DNA of 64,000 nt from contig NZ_CP036343.1 in the NCBI RefSeq assembly GCF_007746795.1, positions 6,276,357 to 6,340,356 on the forward strand, in the 5' to 3' direction. Made by a program: the position numbers and the translations under genes. This document shows, in pieces, positions 55,138 to 63,764 of the stretch (position 1 is its first letter; each line of letters begins with the position of its first letter). A model generated the notes under the pieces. That model was not told where the DNA came from and did no database searches. It saw only the letters and a program-made list of their open reading frames with translations. Source of the DNA: Gimesia algae (GTDB lineage: Bacteria; Planctomycetota; Planctomycetia; Planctomycetales; Planctomycetaceae).

Positions 55138-55833
55138 ATGGCTGATCAGAAAACACTGCTGGCAATTGGCGCCCACTTCGATGACTGCGTTTATGGAGTC
55201 CCCGGCATCATGCTCCAGGCAGTTGCCAAAAATTACCGCGTCGTCCAGCTCATTCTCATTGGGGACTACAGTAACTGGCCTCCCACCAAAGGGCGGGAAA
55301 CAGAATTCCGCAAATCGGTATCAAAGATCGCCAGCGAATATGGCGTCGAAACCCGGTATCTGGACTTCGCCTCACATCAGTACGACACAAACGCAGAAAC
55401 CAAACAGAAAGTTGCCGCCGCCGTTTACGAGATCAAACCAGACATCGCACTTCAGCTCTGGGAGTATGATCATCACCACGACCATACGGTCGCATCGCAG
55501 TTGAGCAAAATTGCATTAAATCATGGCGGACGCGTATTGAATGAAGATCGTTTCCGTGGACCGCGGACCATTTACCATTATGATAACGGTCCAGGCCATA
55601 CCATTGGTTTCGAACCGGACACCTTCGTGGATGTCACCGAATACTGGCAGAAATCCATGGAATGGCTGGGGCGCTATATGGCATTACAGAGAAATATAAA
55701 ATATGATCCTTCTCAGACCAACGGTGCCCTGCAGGGAAAAGAAACACTGGCCCGCTATCGCGGACAGACGTGTCGCGTTAAATACGCTGAAGCACTCTGG
55801 GCGCCCCGCAAGCAACCCGTCAACATACTTTAG
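55138..55833 (+). CDS. PIG-L/LmbE-family deacetylase
   Basis: 231 residues. The metal site starts AIGAHFDDCVYGVPGIML, a variant of AHPDDE in which the His and both Asp are kept while Pro is Phe and Glu is Cys. DYSNWPPTKGRETEFRKSVSKIASEYGVE matches the family helix with the Arg-xx-E. The second His set is HHHDHTVASQL. The family removes acetyl groups from GlcNAc-type substrates in mycothiol, bacillithiol and GPI synthesis and other pathways. The substrate is not known. It is followed after 51 bp by the DinB gene; DinB-fold enzymes and LmbE deacetylases both occur in low-molecular-weight thiol metabolism. Confidence 0.88.
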   Translation: MADQKTLLAIGAHFDDCVYGVPGIMLQAVAKNYRVVQLILIGDYSNWPPTKGRETEFRKSVSKIASEYGVETRYLDFASHQYDTNAETKQKVAAAVYEIKPDIALQLWEYDHHHDHTVASQLSKIALNHGGRVLNEDRFRGPRTIYHYDNGPGHTIGFEPDTFVDVTEYWQKSMEWLGRYMALQRNIKYDPSQTNGALQGKETLARYRGQTCRVKYAEALWAPRKQPVNIL

Positions 55834-55884
55834 TAACAGACATCCAGTTTAACTTTTAACTCTTCGAACAGAAAACGCATTTTC

Positions 55885-56376
55885 ATGAGCATCGCTGAAC
55901 ATATCAAGTCCTCTCTCCAACTCCCTACCTTTGTGGTCAACGGATATCTCGAAGATCTGACGGATGCCGACCTGCTGGTGCGTCCCGCAGAAAAATCCAA
56001 CCACATCAACTGGCAGCTAGGACATCTGATTCAAAGCGAACAGTTCCATACGTCACAGGTCTGCCCTGACGTGGTACCAGAGCTTCCCGCCGGTTTCAAA
56101 GAGCGTTACACAAAAGAGACCGTGTCCAGTGACAATCCTGCCGACTTCCTCAGTAAAGCAGAACTGGTGGAACTGATGCATAAACAACGCGAAGCCACTC
56201 TCAACGCTCTGTCGAAGTTCAGTGATGAAGAACTGATGCAGCCCGCTCCGGAATCAGTCAGTTACCTCGGCCCCACAGTGGGATGTGTTTTCGCAGGCGA
56301 AGCCACCCACTGGATGATGCACGCCGGTCAATGGTCGGTTATCAGACGCATTATCGGAAAGCAACCGCTGTTTTAA
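55885..56376 (+). CDS. DinB-family protein
   Basis: 163 residues with the DinB/YfiT four-helix pattern: NHINWQLGHLIQSEQFHTS has the first metal-binding His, and GCVFAGEATHWMMHAGQWSVIRRIIGKQPLF has the HxxxH pair (HWMMH). Such proteins are metal-dependent hydrolases or thiol transferases, for example in bacillithiol and mycothiol use. The start is at 55885. It lies 51 bp after the PIG-L gene and 33 bp before the next gene, so all three could be one operon. Confidence 0.85.
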   Translation: MSIAEHIKSSLQLPTFVVNGYLEDLTDADLLVRPAEKSNHINWQLGHLIQSEQFHTSQVCPDVVPELPAGFKERYTKETVSSDNPADFLSKAELVELMHKQREATLNALSKFSDEELMQPAPESVSYLGPTVGCVFAGEATHWMMHAGQWSVIRRIIGKQPLF

Positions 56377-56409
56377 ACAGAGCAGGAGAATTATCAGGAG
56401 TACCTCCGT

Positions 56410-57024
56410 ATGCATAATATCTGTTCTTACGATTCACCAGAGCCAGAATTTGTCCAACCTGATTATCGAAAATGGGAAGCAGTCCAGATTGGAATGAGTC
56501 GAGAGGACGTCGTTGCCTTACTCGGTCCCCCGCTCAAGGATCCTTATCGGGCTGATGCAAATTGTTCTTATGGGCATTTAGACATGCCGATGCTTCCCCA
56601 GCGGCGCACTTATGTGTTTTTGATTGGGTATGATGAAAACGAGAGAGTCTTTAGGAAAACAGATCCTTTCATGGGAAAACTGTCACTTGACGGTACTCCT
56701 TCGAAACCGGAAATCATCATTCCTGTTTCAGGAACAGCTTTTTCACACTATCCCCGGGTCCTGGACTGTCGCTGGTATCCCAGTTCGGGTGAATACCCCA
56801 TCACTTATACCATAGAAGAAAGTTGCGCCAGCCCCCTGGAGCCGAGAATATTTTATAATCCTGTAGAGCTGGATTCTGAAATCCCGATTCCTTTTTATAT
56901 GTTTAATTTTGGAGGATCACAACCAGGAAGAATTCGGGTTAAGGCCAGAAACAGACTTGGCGAAAGCGAATGGTCTGACTATTGTTATTTCGATTTTTCA
57001 GTACGAGAAACAACACCGGGTTAA
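56410..57024 (+). CDS. Protein with SmpA/BamE-like N-terminus, function unknown
   Basis: 204 residues with AGGAG 8 nt before the ATG. WEAVQIGMSREDVVALLGPPLKDPYR resembles the SmpA/OmlA/BamE fold (GMSxxDVxxLLGxP). No signal peptide is visible, so it is probably cytoplasmic, unlike BamE. The C-terminal half (from about 105: VLDCRWYPSSGEYPITYTIEESC, then GRIRVKARNRLGESEWSDYCYFDF) looks like a fibronectin type III domain with the typical Trp and Ser-Glu-Trp-Ser end. This pairing is unusual and the function is unknown. It converges with the gene at 57038 with 13 bp between stops. Confidence 0.65.
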   Translation: MHNICSYDSPEPEFVQPDYRKWEAVQIGMSREDVVALLGPPLKDPYRADANCSYGHLDMPMLPQRRTYVFLIGYDENERVFRKTDPFMGKLSLDGTPSKPEIIIPVSGTAFSHYPRVLDCRWYPSSGEYPITYTIEESCASPLEPRIFYNPVELDSEIPIPFYMFNFGGSQPGRIRVKARNRLGESEWSDYCYFDFSVRETTPG

Positions 57025-57037
57025 TACAACACGCTTC

Positions 57038-58075
57038 TCAGGGAGACGCTTCCGGCTCTGACATCGTAAATGGCTCCGGTTGAATCCACCGTGTATAACT
57101 GCGGGGTGAGCCCGGCAGCTTATCCTGTGCCTCAGGTGTATCCACCGTGACCCCATACAGATATCCATTCATTTCTCCCACCAACCGCGTATGCAGAATC
57201 TGATTCTGAGGATTCTGATGGACTAACAATCGAATGCTTCCCTCAAGCGCAGTCGCGATCTTAAAATCCCCCGCAGCCGATTCCTTGAATGTGAAAGTTT
57301 TTTCGAATTCATCCCGCATGCGTTGAGTCGCCCGAAAAGTGCCCCCGGTGGGACTGACCACTTTTTTACCACGAAACAGAACATTGCGGTCATCGTAGGC
57401 CATCACGATCAGACTGCGGCCTTTATCACTCTGCAGCCAGTCGGAAAACTTTTTCCCATGTCCGTCGGCGGTGCTGAAGGAATAGTTCGCGTCGAGAAAC
57501 ACAAAGCGGTCTACTTCAGGGGGAATCGAATCAGAGCCGTTCAGGTAACCCCACAGAAAACTTCCCCCGCCACTGTGACAGGCCAGCGTGAGCCGTGGAT
57601 CTTTGAGCGGTATCTGTTTGAGAATCGCAGCGATGACATCACGAATCAACTGGGGATTGTCAGGATGGCGGGCTCTCCACCCCGGCCAGCTTAAGCCTTT
57701 CGCTTCCAGGCAGACCAGGATCAGATTCTCCCGCTCATTCAACGACTGACACTGACGATGCTGGGCTGCAATGTGCTGGATATCAAAATGCCAGTCTCGA
57801 CCAGCCTTCTGCTCACACCCCAGTGTCTGTTCAATCGTGTTACCGTTTGGCGTGGTAAACAGCACCACTCGATTGATACGCCGCGGCTTTATTCTTTCAG
57901 GACGAGGCGCAACAATGATCGCCCGCACCTCGGGCCCCGGCTTCAGATACTGATATTGCTCATCAAACCACGGGCTCTGCACGTAGCCATTCCAGAGTGG
58001 TTCTGCAGCGAATAAATTTTCACTGCAGACAACAATCACAGACATGATGATGATCTGAAGCAGATAGCGCCGCAT
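57038..58075 (-). CDS. Secreted alpha/beta-hydrolase-like protein
   Basis: 345 residues from the ATG at 58075, with GAGG 8 nt upstream; a TTG or ATG further 5' is less likely. A signal peptide (LLQIIIMSVIVVCSENLFAA) precedes the mature protein. The hydrolase core is suggested by RLTLACHSGGGSFLWGYLNG, where HSGGG resembles the nucleophile elbow GxSxG, by VDRFVFLDANYSF (strand with Asp) and by IRLLVHQNPQNQILHTRLV, which may carry the catalytic His. The family was not pinned down. Substrate unknown. Confidence 0.6.
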   Translation of the reverse strand: MRRYLLQIIIMSVIVVCSENLFAAEPLWNGYVQSPWFDEQYQYLKPGPEVRAIIVAPRPERIKPRRINRVVLFTTPNGNTIEQTLGCEQKAGRDWHFDIQHIAAQHRQCQSLNERENLILVCLEAKGLSWPGWRARHPDNPQLIRDVIAAILKQIPLKDPRLTLACHSGGGSFLWGYLNGSDSIPPEVDRFVFLDANYSFSTADGHGKKFSDWLQSDKGRSLIVMAYDDRNVLFRGKKVVSPTGGTFRATQRMRDEFEKTFTFKESAAGDFKIATALEGSIRLLVHQNPQNQILHTRLVGEMNGYLYGVTVDTPEAQDKLPGSPRSYTRWIQPEPFTMSEPEASP

Positions 58076-58254
58076 ATTGAATACCTCAGAGTAGACCATG
58101 TAGAAATACGAAAGGTGACACATCCGTTAAGTAGGAATCTTTCTCATCAGCATCTAAGATACCATACGCAACAAAAAAAAGACAGCCACTCAATTGAGGG
58201 CATTCTAAAACAATCCATCCATTTTCCTTATGAGCACAGGACACTCAGTAACAC

Positions 58255-58635
58255 ATGAGCCCGCTTTCGGTAGAAGAACTGTTTGATCACCTGGGAGACT
58301 CACAGTTGGAACAACTGGTCGCCGCATTTTATCGTGGCGTCCGCAGCGACGAGATCCTCAGCCCGATGTACCCGGCTGACGATCTGGACGGGGCAGAGTA
58401 TCGGCTGAAGGAATTCCTGGTGTATCGTCTCGGCGGGCCACAACGCTATCTGACAGAACGAGGGCACCCAGCTTTGCGAATGCGGCACGCCCCGTTCGCC
58501 ATTGATCAGAGTGCCCGTGACCGCTGGATGGAACTGATGACCGCCGCCATGCAGGAAGTCGAACTGTCCGACGAGATCAGACAGACTCTTGAACCGTTCT
58601 TTGATCAGATGGCAACCTTTCTGATCAATCGTTAA
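58255..58635 (+). CDS. Truncated haemoglobin, group II
   Basis: 126 residues, the usual length. Group II features: Tyr26 (helix B10, FYRGVR), the YRLGGPQRYLTERGHPALRMRHAPF stretch with proximal His78, and Trp91 (G8, RDRWMEL). The protein binds haem and O2 or NO and often protects from nitric oxide or helps oxygen handling. The HIT gene starts 34 bp after the stop on the same strand, so they are probably cotranscribed. Confidence 0.93.
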   Translation: MSPLSVEELFDHLGDSQLEQLVAAFYRGVRSDEILSPMYPADDLDGAEYRLKEFLVYRLGGPQRYLTERGHPALRMRHAPFAIDQSARDRWMELMTAAMQEVELSDEIRQTLEPFFDQMATFLINR

Positions 58636-58669
58636 TGCGTCTCACTCATACATGGAAAGAGTTGAAAAC

Positions 58670-59086
58670 ATGAATCTGGACGAACGACTCAAAACGGACT
58701 GTCACATTGTATGTGAACTCGAACAATCAACTCTGCTACTGTTGAACAACTCACTCGTCGACTGGTTGATCCTGGTCCCGCATGGTGAAGAGATTGAGCT
58801 GACCAACCTGCCATTCACACAGCAGACGGCTATTCTCGGCGAAGTCAATCTTGTTGCCCGTTTCATTCAGCAGACCTGTGCACCAGATAAACTGAATATA
58901 GCCACACTGGGAAATGTCGTCAGCCAGTTGCACATTCATGTCATCGGCAGAAAGCATACTGACCCGTACTGGCCGGCCCCGGTCTGGGGACAAACCCAAA
59001 GTGAACCTTACGTTAAAGAACAAGTGCAACAGATCAAAGATCAATTTACCGCCTTTCTGAACTCAGCAAATCATCAGGCAAGTTGA
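58670..59086 (+). CDS. HIT-family protein
   Basis: 138 residues from the ATG at 58670, which has the purine stretch GGAAAGAG upstream; an ATG at 58652 would add six residues. The HIT motif is VVSQLHIHVIGRKHTDPYWPAPVWG, with the first position of HxHxH being Gln and the central two His kept. The WPAPVW tail is typical of one HIT branch. HIT proteins hydrolyse nucleoside phosphoramidates or dinucleotides; the substrate is unknown. It lies 34 bp after the globin gene and 45 bp before the oxidoreductase gene. Confidence 0.9.
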   Translation: MNLDERLKTDCHIVCELEQSTLLLLNNSLVDWLILVPHGEEIELTNLPFTQQTAILGEVNLVARFIQQTCAPDKLNIATLGNVVSQLHIHVIGRKHTDPYWPAPVWGQTQSEPYVKEQVQQIKDQFTAFLNSANHQAS

Positions 59087-59131
59087 TTCATACAACAGAT
59101 CCAGTTACCCCATTTTTTACAGAGTACAACC

Positions 59132-60139
59132 ATGATAACTCAACCACTGCGAATTGGAATTCTGGGCCTGATCCACGATCACGTCTGGGACCATCTGCCT
59201 CAGCTGCAACATTCAGACAACGCGGAACTGGTTGCCGCATTTGATACGAACCAGCCTCTGCGAGAGCGAATCCAGACTGAATACGATTGCCCTGTATATG
59301 CTTCCGAGGACGAACTGTTTGAAAATCATGACCTGGATGGCGTCTATATTTTCAGCAGTAATCAGCAGGGCGCCGAACTGACATTAAAGGCTTTGAACCG
59401 CGGTCTGCCGGTCATGATCGAAAAACCGATGGCTGCCAACCTCGCGCAAGCAGAGCAGATGCTGGAAACCGCCCGAGCGCAGGGAGTCTGCCTGATGGTG
59501 AACTGGCCGTTTGCCTGGTGGCCTCAGATGCAGCATGCCGTCAATTCCGCCCTGGCAGGTGAAATTGGTGATCTCTGGCAGGTCAAATATCGCGCCGCAC
59601 ATGCAGGACCAAAAGAACTTGGTTGCAGCGATTATTTTTGTGAATGGTTATTTGACCCCAAGTGCAACGGTGGCGGTGCCATGATGGATTACTGCTGTTA
59701 TGGCTGTGTTCTGGCCAGTTCCCTGATGGGGATTCCCACATCCATTCTGGCGAGTGGAGGAGCATACCGTCCCGAACCCCTGGGAGTCGAAGACAACGCC
59801 ATCATCGTTATGAATTACCCGCAAGGCATCGCGACTGCCGAAGGCTCCTGGTCGCAAGTGGGTAAACTGACGGCCTACGCCACCGCCATTTACGGCACCC
59901 AGGGAACCTATATTGTAGAACCGCAAAAAAAGGGACGCTTGATGCTGGCTACCGCCGAACAGCCGGAAGGGACAGAAGTCAAAGTTCAATGCCCGGTTCT
60001 GTCATTACAGACTGCCACCGAACACTTTACCCATTGTATCAGGACGGGAGAAACTCCCTGGGGGTTGTGTGCTCCGGAGACGAGCCTGGAAGCACAACGG
60101 ATTCTGGAAGCAGGAATGCAACAGCTGAACCAGAGATAA
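59132..60139 (+). CDS. Cytoplasmic Gfo/Idh/MocA-family oxidoreductase
   Basis: 335 residues with no export signal. The Rossmann start is LRIGILGLIHDHVWDHLPQL, then AELVAAFDTNQPLRERI. The conserved lysine is in RGLPVMIEKPMAANLAQAEQML. The C-terminal domain includes DPKCNGGGAMMDYCCYGCVLASSLMG. The family oxidises or reduces sugars, inositols and related compounds with NAD(P). It lies 45 bp after the HIT gene, and a terminator follows, so the globin-HIT-oxidoreductase set may be one operon. Confidence 0.9.
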   Translation: MITQPLRIGILGLIHDHVWDHLPQLQHSDNAELVAAFDTNQPLRERIQTEYDCPVYASEDELFENHDLDGVYIFSSNQQGAELTLKALNRGLPVMIEKPMAANLAQAEQMLETARAQGVCLMVNWPFAWWPQMQHAVNSALAGEIGDLWQVKYRAAHAGPKELGCSDYFCEWLFDPKCNGGGAMMDYCCYGCVLASSLMGIPTSILASGGAYRPEPLGVEDNAIIVMNYPQGIATAEGSWSQVGKLTAYATAIYGTQGTYIVEPQKKGRLMLATAEQPEGTEVKVQCPVLSLQTATEHFTHCIRTGETPWGLCAPETSLEAQRILEAGMQQLNQR

Positions 60140-60151
60140 CTCCAATTGAGA

Positions 60152-60178
60152 CCTGTTTTTAGAAACAGGGCCTTTTAT
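60152..60178 (+). terminator. Rho-independent terminator after the oxidoreductase gene
   Basis: CCTGTTT pairs with AAACAGG with a 4-nt loop, followed by GCCTTTTATT. It lies 12 bp after the stop. Confidence 0.6.
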
Positions 60179-60315
60179 TGATCCCGCCAGAGTCCTAGAA
60201 TGGAAGCAGATTATAAGCCTGAATCCGGTTGAGCGCCGCGTTTTCAAAAGCCGTCGAACCTCAACCGCTAAGGTTCTATGAAATACGCACCAGACTCTTA
60301 CATAAGGATTTTATC

Positions 60316-60738
60316 ATGTCACCGTCGCATGCAAAAGCGGGTGAAGTGCTTACTGTTGCCCCTCTCGGATCTGCTCTGGAGTCGACGAAAACAACGACCC
60401 TGATCAAGACCGAAGATCTGGAGGTCATTCGCCTGATCATCAAAGCAGGGAAGACCCTGCCCAATCATTCTGCGCCAGGCGTCTTAATAGTCCAATGTCT
60501 GGAAGGCCATGTCCGTTTTAAATGTCTGGGGGAAGACCACGACCTTAAAGCCGGGCAACTGCTTTATCTTCCCCAGGCCGAAACTCACGCCGTCGAATGT
60601 ATCGAATCAGCGGCGTTACTGTTGACGATTGTTCCTTCTCACTCCAAAAAACCGCCACTCAATAGAGTGGACGAAGCCTCTGATGAATCGTTCCCGGCAA
60701 GTGACCCTCCCGCCTGGACCGGAGTAAAAGGCTCCTGA
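60316..60738 (+). CDS. Cupin-domain protein with DESFPASDPPAW tail
   Basis: 140 residues from the ATG at 60316, with AAGGA 9 nt upstream; a start at 60229 lacks support. The cupin barrel is seen in LEVIRLIIKAGKTLPNHSAPGVLIVQCLEGHVRF, with the metal-type His in NHSAPG, and in DHDLKAGQLLYLPQAETHAVECIESAALLLTIV with a His near the second metal position. The C-terminus ends SDESFPASDPPAWTGVKGS, a tail shared by many small bacterial proteins. Function unknown; cupins range from enzymes to small-molecule sensors. Confidence 0.8.
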   Translation: MSPSHAKAGEVLTVAPLGSALESTKTTTLIKTEDLEVIRLIIKAGKTLPNHSAPGVLIVQCLEGHVRFKCLGEDHDLKAGQLLYLPQAETHAVECIESAALLLTIVPSHSKKPPLNRVDEASDESFPASDPPAWTGVKGS

Positions 60739-60919
60739 AATCAGATTTCAGACCGGTAACAAACTGTGGTTTTCATCAGCGTTTTTCCGGAAGTTGCCAG
60801 CGTATCTTCCCAGGACAGGCCGGGGTCCTTAAAATTGAGGGAGGCCTGTGTAAATCGATTTTCTAAGACATCGTTTTCACAGGGTTCCTGTCACCCGGCT
60901 ACTGGACGAGGAGTGTGCT

Positions 60920-61426
60920 ATGAGAACCATTCTATTAATCATTGTATCAGGCCTTATTTTCACAGGTTTGGAAAACGAGAACAGGACTCTCCCACTCTTG
61001 TCATCTCAAGCGTTAGATCTGCATGCGGCAAAGCCACCCGTTAAAAAGAATCCGACTCAGGAGCAGATTTCGGAATTCATGCGAACCAAGCTGGACAGCT
61101 CAAAAGAGGTCCTGGAAGGTCTGGTTGTGGAGGACTTTGAGTTGATCCAAAAGGGTACGCAGAAAATGATCGAGATGAGTAATGCCACAGAATGGCAACT
61201 TGTAGAAGGTCCGGTTTTTGCACAGCAGAGTGCCGAGTTTCGTAATGCAGCCAAAGATGTCTTAGCATTTGCAAAGAAAAAAAATATTGATGGTGCATCC
61301 CTCAGTTATCTGCATTTGACCATGACCTGTATCGCCTGTCATAAACAGATCAAAAAATCTGCCGTCGTCATGCAGGAAGCCTTCACCCCGGAACACGTTC
61401 TGGTAACTCTCAAGTCAGAGAAATAA
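60920..61426 (+). CDS. Cytochrome c'-type haem protein
   Basis: 168 residues with GAGGAG 7 nt before the ATG. A short hydrophobic N-terminus (RTILLIIVSGLIFTGL) acts as a signal or anchor. The mature helical protein carries one haem site near the C-terminus, TCIACHK (CxxCH at 137-141), the layout of cytochrome c' four-helix bundles. Cytochromes c' bind NO or serve in electron transfer outside the cytoplasm. The glutamine-synthetase-type gene begins 4 bp after the stop, so the two are in one operon, an unexpected pairing. Confidence 0.85.
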   Translation: MRTILLIIVSGLIFTGLENENRTLPLLSSQALDLHAAKPPVKKNPTQEQISEFMRTKLDSSKEVLEGLVVEDFELIQKGTQKMIEMSNATEWQLVEGPVFAQQSAEFRNAAKDVLAFAKKKNIDGASLSYLHLTMTCIACHKQIKKSAVVMQEAFTPEHVLVTLKSEK

Positions 61427-61430
61427 TAAG

Positions 61431-62774
61431 ATGCAACGTGAGCTACTGGAAAAGCAGCTACGGGAACAGAAAATCGAGCTGGTGCGTGCCATGTATGTTG
61501 GCCCGGATGGGATCACCCGTGGGAAAGCTTTCCGCCCGGACGATCTGGAAATGATTCTGGAAAGTGGTATTGGTCTGACACAGGCCCAGATGTCGGTGAC
61601 AGTCTTCGATCATCTCCCACCACTTAGTCAATATCAACCAGTGGGTGAAGTCCGCATCCGTCCTGATGTAGACACGTTCCAGGTTCTACCTTACCTGCCA
61701 GGCCACGCCCGGATGCTGGCAGATGTGGAAACGCGAGAGGGCGCTGCCTGGGAACTCTGCCCGCGCAACCTGCTCAAAAACTTTCTCAACAAGCTTTCTG
61801 CGCAGGGTATGCAGATGCAGGCTGCTTTTGAGAATGAATTTACGCTGTTAGAGCAAACGGAATCAGGTTGGGAACCAGTCGACCAGTTAAACTGTTTCAG
61901 TTCTGCAGCCATGGACCTGGCCAGTCCGTTCATTCTACCTCTCATATCTGCGTTGGAACAACAGGGCATCAAAGTAGAAAAATACTACCCCGAAGCAGGT
62001 CCGGGTCAGCAGGAAATTCCGATACGGCATCAAGCCGGATTGCTGGCGGCTGATCAGCAGGTTATTTTCAAAGAGACCGTTCGAGGAGTCGCGCAGGCAA
62101 ACGGTTATCGCGTCTCATTCATGCCTAAAATTTCACCCGCCTTTGCCGGTAATGGATGTCACATTCATTTCAGTCTGTGGAATGAAAACCAGAATCTGTT
62201 CTACGATCCGACGGGCGAATTTCTGCTCTCACAGACAGCACGGCAATTCATGGGAGGCATCCTCAAACACCTGCCCGCTTTAATGGCGTTGACAGCACCG
62301 ACCACCAATTCCTACAAGCGGTTTGTGGAACGCTGCTGGAGTTCAAGCTATACCTGCTGGGGTCCCGATAACCGTGAAGCCACAGTCCGCGCTGCATCCG
62401 GATTCCAGGGGCAGGAGGCAGCCACCATCAATCTGGAGTACCGTCCCTGCGACCCGACCTGCAATCCTTATCTGGCACTCTCCGCTCTGATCTGTGCTGG
62501 CCTGGATGGCATCGAGAATCAGCTTGATCCGGGTGATCCCCTACTGACTGACCCGGCGCTACTGACTTCGGAAGAACAACATTCACTCGGTTTGAACGCT
62601 TACCCGCTCGACCTGGAATCTGCCCTGTCCGCGCTCGAACAGAACTCTGTGCTGCTGTCAGGATTCGGGGAAAGTCGGATTAATGATTATCTCACCATGA
62701 AACGGGCAGAAATCGCTCTGATTCAATCGCTGGGAGACGACGGCGAACGTCAGGCCTATGAGTTTCGATTTTAA
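61431..62774 (+). CDS. Glutamine-synthetase-family ligase (PuuA/GlnA3-like)
   Basis: 447 residues, the length of GSI-type proteins. The N-terminal beta-grasp region is followed by active-site motifs: AAFENEFTLLE (metal Glu), YYPEAGPGQQEIPIRH (metal/Glu), FAGNGCHIHFSLW (NGxHxH), and TCWGPDNREATVRAA (GxDNR, ATP and substrate). TINLEYRPCDPTCNPYLALSALICAGLDGI matches the C-terminal motif. It lacks an adenylylation-site Tyr loop in a recognisable form. It resembles gamma-glutamyl-amine ligases (PuuA, GlnA3) more than the main ammonia-assimilating enzyme, so its substrate may be an amine or polyamine. It is 4 bp after the cytochrome gene and precedes a FadR-type regulator. Confidence 0.9.
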   Translation: MQRELLEKQLREQKIELVRAMYVGPDGITRGKAFRPDDLEMILESGIGLTQAQMSVTVFDHLPPLSQYQPVGEVRIRPDVDTFQVLPYLPGHARMLADVETREGAAWELCPRNLLKNFLNKLSAQGMQMQAAFENEFTLLEQTESGWEPVDQLNCFSSAAMDLASPFILPLISALEQQGIKVEKYYPEAGPGQQEIPIRHQAGLLAADQQVIFKETVRGVAQANGYRVSFMPKISPAFAGNGCHIHFSLWNENQNLFYDPTGEFLLSQTARQFMGGILKHLPALMALTAPTTNSYKRFVERCWSSSYTCWGPDNREATVRAASGFQGQEAATINLEYRPCDPTCNPYLALSALICAGLDGIENQLDPGDPLLTDPALLTSEEQHSLGLNAYPLDLESALSALEQNSVLLSGFGESRINDYLTMKRAEIALIQSLGDDGERQAYEFRF

Positions 62775-62941
62775 GAAACAGGAAACGAGAAGCGTTTTCC
62801 ATGCTCTCTCGGGGGAGCTGTTCCATTATTCCTGATCTGGTAACCTGGTGTTTTACTTCACATCATTTTTCGTTTATCATTTCATTCAGTCAGATCAATA
62901 ACTGAAGCAAAACCCTCCTGCCAAATTCACATATTTTCCGA

Positions 62942-63691
62942 ATGCAACTAACCATGCCAGAACTTACTGCAAAAGTCACAAATGCCATGGTCTCTCCTTC
63001 CTCTCCCCAGAGCGCTAAAATTGCAGAACAGATTTGTAATCGAATCCAGAAGGAAAAACTCACTCCAGGATCGTTTCTGGGAACGGTTGAAAGCCTGACG
63101 GATCAATATCGCGTTTCGCGGTCCGTCATCAGGGAAGCCGTCGGAACACTGCGTGGATTAGGCATTGTCACAGGGCGTCCGAAAGTGGGAATATCGGTCG
63201 CCCAGGGAGATATTGCTTCCATCCTGCAGAAAGTTCTGATACCACAGATGTCACAACAGAAAGGCTGGATGGAAATCGCCCGTTTTCGCGTTGTAATTGA
63301 AATCGGATCGATGCCACTCGTCGTGGAAAATATTCAACCAGATCTTCTGAATCGTCTGCAAGAGATTGTTTTTGAACAGTCAGAACTACTGAAGAATCAG
63401 AAGCTGGAACCCGAGTTCCTGCTGCAGGAATTTGCAAAAAAAGACATGCTGTTTCATGAAATCCTTCTGACTGCTGCCGATCAGAACCTGATCTCACAGT
63501 TCCATCAGGTCGTGGTGAATTATTTTCAACAGGGAATTCAACATTTTCCTCCTCCGACCGATCTGTTTGTGGAACACCACCAACAGATCGTTGATGCCAT
63601 CAAAGCCCGCGATCCCATACTTGCAGTCGAACGGATGACTCGACATCTGCAACCGGTTCTGACAATGATCAGTTCCCTGAGAGAGCATTAA
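62942..63691 (+). CDS. FadR/GntR-family transcriptional regulator
   Basis: 249 residues. The N-terminal winged helix is clear: AKIAEQICNRIQKEKLTPGSFLGTVESLTDQYRVSRSVIREAVGTLRGLGIVTGRPKVGISVAQGD. A FCD-type helical ligand-binding domain follows (about 100-245: EIARFRVVIEIGSMPLVVENI, FAKKDMLFHEILLTAADQNLISQFHQVVVNYF and VEHHQQIVDAIKARDPILAVERMTRHL, with the metal-binding His residues). It probably represses a nearby catabolic operon, perhaps the partial gene at 63765 or the synthetase upstream. It stands alone 167 bp after the synthetase gene. Confidence 0.9.
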   Translation: MQLTMPELTAKVTNAMVSPSSPQSAKIAEQICNRIQKEKLTPGSFLGTVESLTDQYRVSRSVIREAVGTLRGLGIVTGRPKVGISVAQGDIASILQKVLIPQMSQQKGWMEIARFRVVIEIGSMPLVVENIQPDLLNRLQEIVFEQSELLKNQKLEPEFLLQEFAKKDMLFHEILLTAADQNLISQFHQVVVNYFQQGIQHFPPPTDLFVEHHQQIVDAIKARDPILAVERMTRHLQPVLTMISSLREH

Positions 63692-63764
63692 GGATAGGTC
63701 TTTACAATAATTATACGGCATCAGAAGTCAGAAGATCACCTTTCACAGCAGCGAGGTCTATTCC

